A stretch of DNA of 64,000 nucleotides from Mucilaginibacter terrae (GCF_031951985.1 NZ_JAVLVU010000001.1:3162001-3226000); one strand, 5' to 3'. Counted from the first letter of the stretch, positions 1 to 8,837 are shown. Notes: generated by a model not told the origin, from the sequence alone. A program made the numbers and translations.

Positions 1-1
1 A

Positions 2-541
2 ATGCAGCAGCAGCTTAACCAAAACATGCAAAAAATGCGCGAGCAAATGCAGCAGCAGGGCAACCAGGGGCAAAGCGCAAAAGGGCAGCAAGGCCAGAAA
101 CAAGGTAATAACTTAAGCGAGCAAATGGCCCGCATGGCACGGCAGCAGCAGCAAATAAGGCAACAGCTGGAAGAGCTTAACCGCCAGCAAAACAAAGATG
201 GCACCGGCAAACTGGGCAACCTGGATAAAATTTCGAAAGAAATGGAACAAACCGAGAGCGATCTCGTAAACAAGAAAATCACGGAGGAATCGTTAAAGAG
301 ACAGCGAACCATCCAAACACGTTTACTGGAGGCCGAAAAAGCCGAGCAGGAGCGTGAACAGGATAAACAACGGGAAAGCAAGGAGGGTAAAAACACACCA
401 CCGGGATATATAAAGGCTTTGCAGGCTTATGAACAACTGAAGGCAAAGCAAACAGAGCAGGTACAAACAGTACCATCTGCACTCAACATGTACTATAAAC
501 AAAAAATTAAACGTTACTTTGACCAACTCAATGCAAAATAG
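2..541 (+). CDS. C-terminal part of a Gln-rich DUF4175-family protein
   Basis: The reading frame is open to the left edge, so this is almost certainly the tail of a longer protein and the ATG at 2 need not be the real start. The visible 179 residues are very rich in Gln, Lys and Glu with heptad-like spacing, which suggests a long coiled coil, then a short basic end. In Sphingobacteriaceae a large DUF4175 membrane protein with such a tail is usually found just before a HATPase protein and ybeY, and that order is seen here. The family assignment is from this context and composition. The function is unknown. Confidence 0.6.
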   Translation: MQQQLNQNMQKMREQMQQQGNQGQSAKGQQGQKQGNNLSEQMARMARQQQQIRQQLEELNRQQNKDGTGKLGNLDKISKEMEQTESDLVNKKITEESLKRQRTIQTRLLEAEKAEQEREQDKQRESKEGKNTPPGYIKALQAYEQLKAKQTEQVQTVPSALNMYYKQKIKRYFDQLNAK

Positions 542-965
542 TATTCCAACAGACGGTGTTCAAACAGGGGAGCTGTTTACACTTCAACTTCCGTCGGCGT
601 ATGAGAGCGTTAACCTGCTCGAAAACCTGATTGAAGAGATTGCGGATAAATTTAATGTTGCCGAAGATACTTTTGCCAATATGATGACCTGCCTTAACGA
701 AGCGGCCATTAATGCTATTGTACATGGCAACAAGCTCGACCCGAACAAAAAAGTAATTATTAATGCCGATGTTGATGGTAAACGTGCCATTTGGACCATT
801 ACCGATGAAGGAGAAGGCTTTGATTTTAACCATCTACCCGACCCAACTGCCGAAGAAAACCTGGAGAAATTAACCGGCCGTGGCGTATTTATTTTAAAAC
901 ACCTGGCAGACCAATGCATTTTTAATGCAAAAGGCAACGAGGTAGAGCTGCACTTTAAACTTTAA
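531..965 (+). CDS. HATPase-domain protein, anti-sigma/serine kinase-like (RsbW type)
   Basis: A 144-residue protein made almost only of a GHKL ATPase domain. The N-box reads NEAAINAIVHGNK and the G1 box reads DEGEGFDF, followed by GRGVFILKHLAD, as in RsbW/SpoIIAB-type anti-sigma kinases. These bind ATP and usually phosphorylate an anti-sigma antagonist or hold a sigma factor. No partner gene is visible in the window. I chose the ATG at 531, which overlaps the previous gene by 11 bases, over an upstream TTG at 519. The stop at 965 directly abuts the ybeY ATG, so the two are very likely co-transcribed. The exact target is not predictable from sequence. Confidence 0.8.
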   Translation: MQNSIPTDGVQTGELFTLQLPSAYESVNLLENLIEEIADKFNVAEDTFANMMTCLNEAAINAIVHGNKLDPNKKVIINADVDGKRAIWTITDEGEGFDFNHLPDPTAEENLEKLTGRGVFILKHLADQCIFNAKGNEVELHFKL

Positions 966-1391
966 ATGGCATCTATCAATTTTTTTACCGAAGATACAGG
1001 CTATAAGCTAAAAGATAAATTGCCGCTTAAACGCTGGATTAAAGAAACCATTAAGGCCGAAGGCTATAAGCTTGACGAGCTGAATTATATTTTATGCTCA
1101 GATGCATACCTGCTGCAAATAAACCAGCAGTATTTAAACCATGATACATATACCGATATTGTAACCTTTGATAACTCAGAAAAAGAAGGCACTATAACCG
1201 GTGATATTTTTGTTTCGGTTGAGCGCACGCAGGAAAACGCTGCTAAATACAATGTATCTCCTGAACAAGAACTGCACCGCGTAATTATACACGGCGCGTT
1301 GCATCTGCTGGGCTATCTTGATAAAAAACCTGCTGATAAGCAGCAAATGACTGCAAAAGAAGATGAATACCTCGCTCTAAAATCTTTTTGA
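966..1391 (+). CDS. ybeY: Endoribonuclease YbeY (rRNA maturation factor)
   Basis: A 141-residue UPF0054 protein. YbeY is a metal-dependent single-strand RNase needed for 16S rRNA 3'-end maturation and ribosome quality control. The metal motif is HGALHLLGYLD, giving His109 and His113, but the third ligand position (+10) is Asp119 where the E. coli enzyme has His124. The rest of the fold signature, including TDIVTF (residues 63-68) and GDIFVS (79-84), is intact. The gene starts directly after the HATPase stop with no gap. A gene with an Asp at this position is, to my memory, common in Bacteroidota, so I do not read it as inactivation. Confidence 0.93.
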   Translation: MASINFFTEDTGYKLKDKLPLKRWIKETIKAEGYKLDELNYILCSDAYLLQINQQYLNHDTYTDIVTFDNSEKEGTITGDIFVSVERTQENAAKYNVSPEQELHRVIIHGALHLLGYLDKKPADKQQMTAKEDEYLALKSF

Positions 1392-1443
1392 TTGTTAAAG
1401 GTTTAAGGCATACCTTTATCGGTACAAAAACTAAACATTTGAC

Positions 1444-1953
1444 ATGAAAATATTAGCATTAGTGCTGGCCATGCTGTTTGTAGCGCCCAGCTCGGTTTAT
1501 GATTTTAAACTGAAAAACATCGACGGTAAAAACTTCGACCTAAAAAAGTACAAAGGCAAGAAGTTACTTATTGTTAACACCGCCTCAAAATGTGGTTATA
1601 CCCCGCAATATGCCGAACTGCAAAAACTGGCCGATCAGTACAAAGACAAGTTAGTGATTGTTGGTTTCCCCGCAAATAACTTTAACGGGCAGGAACCGGG
1701 CTCAAATACCGACATTAAAGAGTTTTGCGAAAAAAACTTTGGCGTAACTTTTCCGCTAAGCGAAAAAGTTAGCGTAAAAGGTTTGGATATTGCACCAATA
1801 TTTCAGTATCTTACTACACAGGAAAACCCTGATTTTACCGGCGATATTAAATGGAATTTTGAGAAATTCCTGATTGACGAAAACGGAAAATTAGTTCACC
1901 GTTATCGTTCAAATGTAAAGCCGCTATCAACAGAAATAACCAGCCAGTTATAA
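1444..1953 (+). CDS. Glutathione peroxidase-family thiol peroxidase, exported
   Basis: A 169-residue GPx-family protein with a short hydrophobic N-terminus (MKILALVLAMLFVAPSS) that looks like a signal peptide, so it probably works in the periplasm. The catalytic set is present: Cys50 in NTASKCGYT, Gln83 in FNGQEPG, and Trp137-Asn138 in WNFEKFLI. The peroxidatic residue is cysteine, encoded TGT, not selenocysteine. Such Cys-type enzymes usually use thioredoxin rather than glutathione to reduce hydroperoxides. It stands alone, 52 bases after ybeY, and ends in a clear hairpin terminator. Confidence 0.9.
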   Translation: MKILALVLAMLFVAPSSVYDFKLKNIDGKNFDLKKYKGKKLLIVNTASKCGYTPQYAELQKLADQYKDKLVIVGFPANNFNGQEPGSNTDIKEFCEKNFGVTFPLSEKVSVKGLDIAPIFQYLTTQENPDFTGDIKWNFEKFLIDENGKLVHRYRSNVKPLSTEITSQL

Positions 1954-1967
1954 TTCAAATGAGTGTT

Positions 1968-2003
1968 GAAAGCGCTTCAGAGTAATCTGGAGCGCTTTTT
2001 TTT
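1968..2003 (+). terminator. Rho-independent terminator after the peroxidase gene
   Basis: A 12-base stem (AAAGCGCTTCAG against CTGGAGCGCTTT, one G-T pair) with a short AGTAAT-type loop, followed by eight T residues. It lies 15 bases after the peroxidase stop. Confidence 0.85.
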
Positions 2004-2260
2004 ATGGTTTTAATTTTCAATTCCCTCTCGGTTCACTAAAAGAACCAAATTTTCTCAAAACTTTCACGATCATAAATCACTAACAATCATCACTTTAAAC
2101 AAGTACTATTAACAACCATAAAGGAATAATTAATTTTCTTTCAATCTAATTCCGACTGGTTGTAACCTTTTTCATTCAAATCAGTATAAAAGCAAAACTT
2201 AAAAAACGCTTAAAAAGCGGCTTTTAAGTTTTCAAACTATTGATATACTGATTTTTACAA
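2004..2260 (+). other. Intergenic region before the outer-membrane barrel gene
   Basis: AT-rich DNA with no open frame of interest. It holds a nested stem-loop at 2194-2232, listed separately. No clear TAnnTTTG promoter was found. Confidence 0.5.
2194..2232 (+). repeat. Nested inverted repeat in the 5' leader
   Basis: An outer 11-base perfect arm (AAAACTTAAAA, 2194-2204, against TTTTAAGTTTT, 2222-2232) encloses a second 5-base stem (CGCTT / AAGCG, 2207-2219) with an AAA loop. It ends 28 bases before the ATG at 2261, so it would lie in the mRNA leader or act as an operator. It is weakly terminator-like on both strands. Confidence 0.6.
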
Positions 2261-2947
2261 ATGAACAAGTTTTACACTACCCTAATTTCGCTGCTAATTA
2301 TATCCGCCGGCATCAAGGCACAAACGCAACCACAAAAAGCTCCGGTTAGTGACACTAAGCTATCGTTTCAGTTACAGGCCGGAACACAGGGCGTAGGCGG
2401 CGATTTACGTTACGGCTTAAATCAACAAATCTCGGTGCGTGGCGGGGCATCGTTCATTCCGGTTAAAGCAAATAATGTGTTCAGCTTTTCGGGGTTCGAG
2501 TCTACCAACAACGTATCGGTTAAATTCTCTAACGTACACCTTTGGGCCGATTTTGTACCGTTTAAAAAAGCACAGGGGTTTCGCCTGGTAGCCGGTGCCG
2601 GTTATTTATTCCAAGCCAATGGCGATATTCATGTTTTACCTACCGGAACATACACCGTGGGTAATTATAAACTTACACCGGCCGATTTAGGCACACTTAA
2701 AATTGACATGAGCTGGAAGGGTGTTGCACCCTACGCAGGTTTTGGTTTGTTTAAAAGCTTCCCCAATCACAGGTTTAATGTGAATCTTGATTTAGGCACA
2801 TACTACCTGTCGCAACCCAAATCAAACATCGTAGGTACCGAAATGCTGGCCGATAATTATAAGCTCGAACCACAGTTAAACGCTAACATGAAAAGCTACC
2901 GCTGGTTACCTGTTGCTCAGCTTAACTTTAACTTCCGTATACGATAA
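2261..2947 (+). CDS. Outer-membrane beta-barrel-like protein, function unknown
   Basis: A 228-residue protein with a signal peptide (MNKFYTTLISLLIISAGIKA, cleavage probably after KA). The mature part is made of alternating polar/hydrophobic stretches rich in Gly, Tyr, Phe and Asn, with strand-like segments such as GVGGDLRYGLNQQISVRGG and FRLVAGAGYLF, and ends NFNFRIR. This fits a small barrel of 8-10 strands in the outer membrane. No conserved enzyme motif is visible. The next gene, a lipoprotein, starts 34 bases after its stop, so the two may be co-expressed. Confidence 0.6.
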   Translation: MNKFYTTLISLLIISAGIKAQTQPQKAPVSDTKLSFQLQAGTQGVGGDLRYGLNQQISVRGGASFIPVKANNVFSFSGFESTNNVSVKFSNVHLWADFVPFKKAQGFRLVAGAGYLFQANGDIHVLPTGTYTVGNYKLTPADLGTLKIDMSWKGVAPYAGFGLFKSFPNHRFNVNLDLGTYYLSQPKSNIVGTEMLADNYKLEPQLNANMKSYRWLPVAQLNFNFRIR

Positions 2948-2981
2948 TATATTTTCTGAAAAACTACCATTTTTTATACCC

Positions 2982-4649
2982 ATGAAATTATTTACCAAAT
3001 CTGCTTTGGCCGGGATTGCTTGTGCTGTATTGATAGGTGTGAATGGCTGCAAAAAGCCCATTGACGATCTGGACATTATTGTTAACACCGGAACACTGTC
3101 AACCACACCAACACTGGTACAGTTTGTAAACGCCAATACATCAAGCACCACCAAGCTGCCCGAAAACTTCAAGGTAACCATTACGGGCGCTGGCGCGTCA
3201 TACTTACAGGTTGATGGCGGCGGCAACAACTTTACCGCAATAAAAGGCTACCTGCCACTAAGTTTGGTTAAGGGTACCCATCCAAGCAAAAACAACCCGG
3301 TTACGTTCTGCATATCGGCTACATTACCTGGTTTTGCACCAATATCGCAAACGGTTACTTTAACCAATGATAACGCTACTGCGCCTATTATTAAATTGGT
3401 AGAATACGCAAAACCGGTTAGCGGCACCACCGCCGTTACCCGCGAAACAACTATTTCAACATCAACCGGTACCACTGCCGTTGTTAACATCAACACCCCG
3501 GTTAATAACGATGTTGATGAGGCTACCCGCATCAGCATACCATCGGGCACAAAAATGTTAGATGCACAAAACAATGCCATAACCGCAACGCAGCTATCAT
3601 CAAAAGTAGTTTACTTTAGCACAGGCAACAATGAGGCCGCAGCAGCATTTCCGGGCGGTTTTGATATGATCAATGCCATTGGCCCTAACGGTCAACCGAT
3701 TAACAATGCATCTACTTTTGTTACTGCGGGTTTGTTATCAATTGACATGACGGCTGGTTCAACACCAGTAAAAGGTTTTTCTAAACCGGTAACTATCAGC
3801 ATGGATATTAATCCTGATCTGGTTAACCCACAAACCAAACAGACCGTTAAAGTGGGCGATATAATACCCGTATGGAGCCTAAACGAACAAACAGGCCAGT
3901 GGAAATATGAAAGCACCACCACCATTGCCCGCAATAGCAGCAACAAACTGTCGGTAAGTTTCCCTATTACTCACCTTTCGGCCTGGTGTGCCAACTGGTA
4001 CAGCACCAACTGCGGTTCGGACCTGAACGTTACCCTGCACATACCTAATACCAATGAAGATATTAATGGCGATTACCAGATTAGCCTGGTTACGGCCAAC
4101 AATCAACCGGTTGCGAGCTACATTACCTCAAACATTAATGATGGCTTTAAAGCTGTGCTTTCAAACTTTCCTTCAGATGCTGGTGATTTGAAAGTGATCG
4201 TTTACTCGAATACTTCAAACGGGTTAACCAAACTGGGCGAAACCTCGTTCTTCAGTGCCTGCGGTCGTGGTTCTGTTGATGTAACCCTGTCGGGCCTTGC
4301 CACGGTTGATTATGTAAAAACCAACGTTAAAGTAACAGCGCGCTGCACTAACCAACAGGTAGTAGCTCAGCCATCAACCTGGTTAACTTTAAAAGACAAT
4401 ACCAGCGGCCAAAGCATTAATATATATATGACCAATGGCGTTTCATCAGCCAACCTCATCAACGGTCACAGTTACAGCATCAGCACGACGTTTGCCGGTA
4501 AAAATTATAATTCGGCATCGTTTAAGTTAGATAAAGCAACAGGGGTAAACATCCCATCGGTTGATGGTTTAAGCGGAACAGCCAACTACGATCAGACCGC
4601 TGATGCAATTACGGTTGAAGCTAAGTTTGTATTGGAAAATTGTAATTAA
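2982..4649 (+). CDS. Large putative surface lipoprotein, function unknown
   Basis: A 555-residue protein. I place the start at the ATG at 2982 because it gives a clean lipoprotein signal (MKLFTKSALAGIACAVLIGVNG then CKK). The same frame is open further upstream, but that part overlaps the previous gene and adds no signal. The mature protein is Thr/Asn/Ser-rich with repeated strand-like segments, compatible with several Ig-like or carboxypeptidase-regulatory-like domains: one around residues 60-130, later ones near 350-450 and 450-540. Two Cys pairs (near WCANWYSTNCG and FFSACGRG) could form disulfides. No enzyme motif is seen. It is likely an outer-membrane-anchored protein co-expressed with the upstream barrel protein. 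Confidence 0.6.
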   Translation: MKLFTKSALAGIACAVLIGVNGCKKPIDDLDIIVNTGTLSTTPTLVQFVNANTSSTTKLPENFKVTITGAGASYLQVDGGGNNFTAIKGYLPLSLVKGTHPSKNNPVTFCISATLPGFAPISQTVTLTNDNATAPIIKLVEYAKPVSGTTAVTRETTISTSTGTTAVVNINTPVNNDVDEATRISIPSGTKMLDAQNNAITATQLSSKVVYFSTGNNEAAAAFPGGFDMINAIGPNGQPINNASTFVTAGLLSIDMTAGSTPVKGFSKPVTISMDINPDLVNPQTKQTVKVGDIIPVWSLNEQTGQWKYESTTTIARNSSNKLSVSFPITHLSAWCANWYSTNCGSDLNVTLHIPNTNEDINGDYQISLVTANNQPVASYITSNINDGFKAVLSNFPSDAGDLKVIVYSNTSNGLTKLGETSFFSACGRGSVDVTLSGLATVDYVKTNVKVTARCTNQQVVAQPSTWLTLKDNTSGQSINIYMTNGVSSANLINGHSYSISTTFAGKNYNSASFKLDKATGVNIPSVDGLSGTANYDQTADAITVEAKFVLENCN

Positions 4650-4669
4650 GACATTACTTAAATATTTTT

Positions 4670-4703
4670 AAAGCCTTTTGGAGTAATTCCAAAAGGCTTT
4701 TTT
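4670..4703 (+). terminator. Rho-independent terminator
   Basis: A perfect 13-base stem (AAAGCCTTTTGGA / TCCAAAAGGCTTT) with a GTAAT loop and a run of T residues, 21 bases after the lipoprotein stop. Confidence 0.9.
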
Positions 4704-4749
4704 GCTTTTAGCACCTTAAATCTTTATTTTAGAAAAACTAAATCTTGTC

Positions 4750-5427
4750 ATGCTCCAGCATAAACCGATCTTCCCGCTGAAAATAAAAATGGTATTTGTT
4801 GCTTTTGCTTTACCTATTTGCATTGTAGCTTGCCAATCCAATAAAACTGATACATCGGAGCAGAAAATCACAGTCGATACACCAACATTAAAGCGTACAT
4901 TAACCTTAGTCCACCTAAAAAGTAAATTCAAATATCATGATTTGAAAATATTTAAACCTGATTTTTCTTGGGATGGGCTGGATAGGCAATTTGTGCGTGT
5001 GGACAGCTCTGCATTTCGGTTAATATTTCAAGACGGCGACAGGAAATTCATGGACGACCGCTATGAACAGGATTACTATTACTCATGGCAAAATCGCGAT
5101 AAGAATTTTATTGAATTTACCATCCTTACCCCCGATGAAAGCAGCAACTGCTTAACGCTCAAATATTTTATATTTGACAAGAATGGGAAGTTTATAAGCA
5201 AGTTTGATATTGCCAATACTTGTGGCGATGCCGGTTGGACATTTAACGCAGATGGAAAGCAACTCAGCCCCTCAAAATTTATATATAATACCGACGAGGC
5301 CGACTCGGATATTGAAGATATATGGGAAAAGGGAGATTCTGCCAGTTACGAAATAACTATTAATAAGCAAGGAAAAGTTGTTGAACGCGAAATTTATAAA
5401 AGGCATTTTACGCGCAAAACCCGTTAA
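4750..5427 (+). CDS. Hypothetical lipoprotein
   Basis: A 225-residue protein with a lipobox-like ICIVAC at residues 23-28 after a hydrophobic run. The start at 4750 is preferred over the internal Met13 because it supplies the Lys-containing n-region (PLKIKM). The mature part has many Asp, Tyr and Lys residues and a C-terminal segment rich in strand propensity (SYEITINKQGKVVEREIYK). I do not recognise the family. The DUF1493 gene follows 24 bases later and may be in the same transcript. Confidence 0.55.
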   Translation: MLQHKPIFPLKIKMVFVAFALPICIVACQSNKTDTSEQKITVDTPTLKRTLTLVHLKSKFKYHDLKIFKPDFSWDGLDRQFVRVDSSAFRLIFQDGDRKFMDDRYEQDYYYSWQNRDKNFIEFTILTPDESSNCLTLKYFIFDKNGKFISKFDIANTCGDAGWTFNADGKQLSPSKFIYNTDEADSDIEDIWEKGDSASYEITINKQGKVVEREIYKRHFTRKTR

Positions 5428-5451
5428 TAATTAAGATTAAGACTACGCATA

Positions 5452-5922
5452 ATGGAAATACCTCAATACAAAGCCATCTCATTTGCGCAACTTCGCCAGG
5501 CCCATCAAAAGGTAAAACACTTTTTGGAGGACGAAAGCTTTGACCAAGTGACTTCATTGCAAACCAAAATAGGCGATGGTTTAGGTTTAGCCGGAGATGA
5601 TGTAGAAGACTTATTGGTAAAGTTTGTACAGGATAATAAACTTAACTGGGGCAGTTTCCGGTTCGATGAGCACTTTCATTCAGAGGGAGAATTGTTTTCA
5701 TCGAGTTTGGCGATGGGCAATTTAACCCGTTTCATTATCAACCTTCCCATCATGCTCTTCAATTTAATTACATTCAACCGCTCAGCAATCTCAACATTAG
5801 CCTATTTAGAGATTGACAGGGAGGTAACCGATCTTACTTTCAGACAAATGCTTACCTGGTACATCGAAAAAGATTTTACTGGTATTGACAGCATCAGGTA
5901 TAAACTAAAAATAGCCGCTTAA
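5452..5922 (+). CDS. DUF1493-family protein (acyl-carrier-protein-like)
   Basis: A 156-residue protein. The central block GDGLGLAGDDVEDLLVKFVQ followed by FRFDEHFHSEGE matches the DUF1493 pattern, a small family compared with acyl carrier proteins. No phosphopantetheine Ser in a DSL motif is seen, so carrier function is not shown. Two hydrophobic stretches (LTRFIINLPIMLFNLITF and nearby) suggest membrane association, which is not usual for the family. Its role is unknown. It ends 45 bases before the convergent DUF308 gene. Confidence 0.6.
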   Translation: MEIPQYKAISFAQLRQAHQKVKHFLEDESFDQVTSLQTKIGDGLGLAGDDVEDLLVKFVQDNKLNWGSFRFDEHFHSEGELFSSSLAMGNLTRFIINLPIMLFNLITFNRSAISTLAYLEIDREVTDLTFRQMLTWYIEKDFTGIDSIRYKLKIAA

Positions 5923-5967
5923 TACAAATCCTTTGCATCTTGCGGCCATTCGATAACTAATTGATCA

Positions 5968-6543
5968 TTATCCAACCAATTCTTTCTTAATGGTTTTATT
6001 TAACCTGATGGCCGACAACAGGTAGTAAAAAGCCCCAAAAGCCGAATAACCCGCAAGGTTAACAATACCCATGGTTGGCGCATGTGCCATAACAATAAAC
6101 GAAACGCCTGCAAGGGTTGATTGGCCGCCGCTCAGTATCATAGGCCACTGGCCGCCTAAGGCAATACGGCGTTTTAAACCTAAAACTAATTGAATTACGC
6201 CGGTTAATATGGCCCATATACCAAATACGATTAATGCTTGGGGTACGCCTTTTTGTATGGCAATTGCAACAGCAATGGTAGTGACAATGCTAATGCCTGC
6301 ATTTATGTACTGCGGCATAAGGCTGGTGCCCGATTGTTTATTAGCGCGAATATCTAACAGCGTTCCTACCACATCCCAGGCAGGGTAAATTATTAAAAGC
6401 ATGGTGGCAAAGCCCGGCGACGATTTGGCAAACAGTGCTACCAGCGTAACCCATATAACCGAAAAAGCAGTACGGGTAAAATAAAGTGAGCGCAAAGCGC
6501 GTGCAGTTGGCAGGGCATTGGGCGATGTTGTTGTTGTTGACAT
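5968..6543 (-). CDS. DUF308 (HdeD-like) membrane protein
   Basis: A 191-residue protein with about six hydrophobic helices, the pattern of DUF308/HdeD-type small membrane proteins. I use the ATG at 6543 (MSTTTTSPN) because upstream residues add no signal and this start leaves a promoter gap. In E. coli HdeD is linked with acid stress; whether that holds here is unknown. Immediately upstream lies a GTGAAAA-type palindrome, and the next gene upstream on the same strand encodes a Crp/Fnr regulator, so regulation by that protein is plausible but unproven. Confidence 0.7.
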   Translation of the reverse strand: MSTTTTSPNALPTARALRSLYFTRTAFSVIWVTLVALFAKSSPGFATMLLIIYPAWDVVGTLLDIRANKQSGTSLMPQYINAGISIVTTIAVAIAIQKGVPQALIVFGIWAILTGVIQLVLGLKRRIALGGQWPMILSGGQSTLAGVSFIVMAHAPTMGIVNLAGYSAFGAFYYLLSAIRLNKTIKKELVG

Positions 6544-6598
6544 GGTTTTAACGTTTGTGATTTTGTATAGCACAAAGGTGAAAACTTAAAAACCCGCA

Positions 6599-6620
6599 AA
6601 TTTTCACTTAGGTGAAAATT
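6599..6620 (-). promoter_or_regulatory. Palindromic operator-like site upstream of the DUF308 gene
   Basis: AATTTTCAC, loop TTAG, GTGAAAATT: a perfect 9-base inverted repeat 56 bases upstream of the DUF308 start. A half-site-like GTGAAAAC occurs at 6578-6585. It is a candidate operator, perhaps for the neighbouring Crp/Fnr-type protein. Confidence 0.4.
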
Positions 6621-6668
6621 GAACGGAGCTTATGTCAGCCTGAAATAATTTTAGCAAGCGCCGCCCTA

Positions 6669-7259
6669 TTACTTTTGCTGCAACCGTTTTTTAATACGTG
6701 TTAACGACGGGTTTTTAATGCCCAGGTACGATGATATATGGTATGCCGCTACCCGGTTTACAATGTTAGGATGCTCGTTCAACATTTTGAGGTAGCGTTC
6801 TTCGGGTGTGTTAAACAAAAATTCTTCGGTGCGCGATTGGGAGTAGTTGAAAAACAATTCGGCTATCAGCCTCCCGAATTTTTGCCAACCGGTTGGTGTG
6901 CTGTACAGGTATTGCAGATCGGTGTAATGAATGGATAAAATTTCGGCATCTTCCAAGGCTTCAATAAAGTAATAGCACGGGTATTGGTTAATAAAACTGC
7001 GGAAAGAAACCAAAAACTGTTGCTCCGAAAAAAAGTACATATTCTTTTCTTCCTGCGTTTCGGGGTGAATAAAATAAACCCTGAATATACCCTTAACAAT
7101 AAGCGCCAGATCGGTGCACACAAAATTCTGCATGTTAAAAAACTCGCCTTTGGCAATTTTACGGGTGCGCCAATAAGTTAGGCTCACGGTAACATCATTG
7201 TCGGTAAGGCCGGCAAAGGGTATCAGTACATTGTTTAAAAACTGTTGCTTGCTGTTCAT
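6669..7259 (-). CDS. Crp/Fnr-family transcriptional regulator
   Basis: A 196-residue protein with a cyclic-nucleotide-binding-like beta-roll in the first about 115 residues (segment ALIVKGIFRVYF, then EKNMYFF) and a helix-turn-helix at the C-terminus (VAAYHISSYLGIKNPSLTRIKKRL). The basic end of the recognition helix is present. There are no Cys residues for an Fe-S cluster, so it is not a classical Fnr. I start at the ATG at 7259 rather than at the TTG at 7271. The ligand is unknown. It is the upstream neighbour of the DUF308 gene, with fumC divergent on the other side. Confidence 0.85.
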   Translation of the reverse strand: MNSKQQFLNNVLIPFAGLTDNDVTVSLTYWRTRKIAKGEFFNMQNFVCTDLALIVKGIFRVYFIHPETQEEKNMYFFSEQQFLVSFRSFINQYPCYYFIEALEDAEILSIHYTDLQYLYSTPTGWQKFGRLIAELFFNYSQSRTEEFLFNTPEERYLKMLNEHPNIVNRVAAYHISSYLGIKNPSLTRIKKRLQQK

Positions 7260-7272
7260 GGGCTTTAACAAG

Positions 7273-7285
7273 TGCTAATTTAGCA
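7273..7285. promoter_or_regulatory. Palindrome TGCTAATTTAGCA upstream of the Crp/Fnr gene
   Basis: A perfect 6-base palindrome with a single T centre, 13 bases upstream of the regulator start. This position fits an autoregulatory operator; no binding evidence exists in the sequence itself. Confidence 0.35.
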
Positions 7286-7385
7286 TTAACACTACATTTA
7301 AGCCCTGTATTTGAGCATTATTGACAGTTATATGTAGGTACGGTAACTTAATCAACACATGCTAAAAACTCTTTTTTCTTCGTTA

Positions 7386-7414
7386 TTGATTTCTGCTGGT
7401 AATACCTAACTTTG
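7386..7414 (+). promoter_or_regulatory. Bacteroidota-type promoter for fumC
   Basis: A -7 element TAACTTTG (7407-7414) with an upstream TTG (7386-7388) 18 bases before it, matching the known Bacteroidota TTTG / TAnnTTTG pattern. It lies 25 bases before the fumC ATG. Confidence 0.55.
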
Positions 7415-7439
7415 CCGAGCAAAAATTATAGCAAAAACT

Positions 7440-8837
7440 ATGAGTTTCAGAACCGAACATGACACCATGGGCGCGGTACAGGTACCGGCCGATAAATACT
7501 GGGGCGCACAAACCGAGCGTTCGCGCAACAATTTTAAAATTGGGCCCGAAGCTTCGATGCCTAAAGAGATCATTGCTGCTTTTGCTTACCTGAAAAAAGC
7601 TGCCGCTTACACCAATACCGATTTAGGCGTATTACCAGCCGAAAAACGCGACCTGATAGCCCAGGTTTGTGACGAAATTTTAGATAATAAACTGGATGCC
7701 GAGTTCCCACTGGTAATATGGCAAACCGGTTCGGGTACGCAAAGCAATATGAACGTTAACGAGGTTGTTGCTAACCGTTCACACGTTTTACAAGGTAATA
7801 TTTTGGGCGAGGGCAAAACCTTCATCCACCCTAATGATGATGTAAACAAATCACAGTCATCAAACGATACCTACCCAACTGCAATGCACATTGCAGCCTA
7901 CAAAATACTGGTTGATATAACCATCCCCGGCATCGAAAAACTGCGCGACACGCTGCAAGCCAAAACCGAAGCCTTTAAAACCGTAGTTAAAATTGGCCGT
8001 ACCCACTTAATGGATGCTACGCCTTTAACCTTAGGTCAGGAGTTTTCGGGTTATGTATCACAGCTTAACCACGGCCTTAAAGCCCTGCGCAACACTTTAG
8101 ATCACCTTTCGGAATTAGCTCTTGGCGGTACTGCCGTAGGTACTGGCATAAACACCCCTAAAGGTTATGATGTTAAGGTTGCCGAGTACATTGCTCAATT
8201 TACCGGCTTACCGTTCATCACTGCCGAAAATAAATTTGAGGCCCTTGCCGCTCACGATGCCATTGTAGAAACCCACGGTGCACTTAAACAAATTGCGGTA
8301 TCATTAATGAAAATTGCTAACGACATCCGTATGCTGGCTTCGGGTCCGCGTTCGGGTATCGGCGAAATTCATATTCCTGATAACGAACCTGGTTCATCAA
8401 TTATGCCGGGCAAGGTTAACCCTACCCAAAACGAGGCCGTTACCATGGTTGCTGCACAGGTTATGGGTAATGATGTTGCCATTTCAATCGGTGGATCGAA
8501 CGGACATTACGAACTGAACGTATTTAAACCGGTTATGGCGGCTAACTTCCTGCAATCGGCACGTTTAATTGGCGATGCCTGTGTATCGTTTAATGATCAT
8601 TGCGCTGTAGGTATTGAGCCAAACTACGAGGGCATTAAAAAACACCTCGAAAACTCGCTGATGCTGGTAACTGCGCTTAACCCGCACATTGGTTATGAAA
8701 ACGCAGCAAAAATTGCAAAAACAGCCTTAAAAGAAGGTCTGTCGCTTCGCGAGGCTGCCCTTAAACTGGAGTTGTTAACCAACGAACAGTTTGACCAGTG
8801 GGTACGCCCCGAAGACATGATCGGAAGTTTAAAATAA
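7440..8837 (+). CDS. fumC: Fumarate hydratase class II
   Basis: A 465-residue enzyme of normal length for the aspartase/fumarase superfamily. It interconverts fumarate and malate in the citric acid cycle in the cytosol. The superfamily signature [13 protein letters not shown] is intact near residues 318-330 and carries the catalytic Ser. The substrate-binding segment [13 protein letters not shown] (near 97-109) and the [14 protein letters not shown] segment with the catalytic His (near 188) are also intact. It is iron-free, unlike class I fumarases. It stands alone with its own promoter and a terminator-like hairpin after its stop. Confidence 0.97.
   Translation: MSFRTEHDTMGAVQVPADKYWGAQTERSRNNFKIGPEASMPKEIIAAFAYLKKAAAYTNTDLGVLPAEKRDLIAQVCDEILDNKLDAEFPLVIWQTGSGTQSNMNVNEVVANRSHVLQGNILGEGKTFIHPNDDVNKSQSSNDTYPTAMHIAAYKILVDITIPGIEKLRDTLQAKTEAFKTVVKIGRTHLMDATPLTLGQEFSGYVSQLNHGLKALRNTLDHLSELALGGTAVGTGINTPKGYDVKVAEYIAQFTGLPFITAENKFEALAAHDAIVETHGALKQIAVSLMKIANDIRMLASGPRSGIGEIHIPDNEPGSSIMPGKVNPTQNEAVTMVAAQVMGNDVAISIGGSNGHYELNVFKPVMAANFLQSARLIGDACVSFNDHCAVGIEPNYEGIKKHLENSLMLVTALNPHIGYENAAKIAKTALKEGLSLREAALKLELLTNEQFDQWVRPEDMIGSLK

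Noticed and set aside
2..200. CAG-type repeat expansion in the first gene
   Set aside because: The Gln codons are mixed with other residues and vary between CAG and CAA, so this is low-complexity coding sequence and not a tandem repeat.
1444..1953. Possible selenocysteine in the glutathione peroxidase
   Set aside because: The peroxidatic codon is TGT (cysteine), so no UGA recoding is needed.
3248..3580. Minus-strand open frame opposite the large lipoprotein
   Set aside because: It is antisense to a coding region with a clear signal peptide; no start signal or motif supports it.
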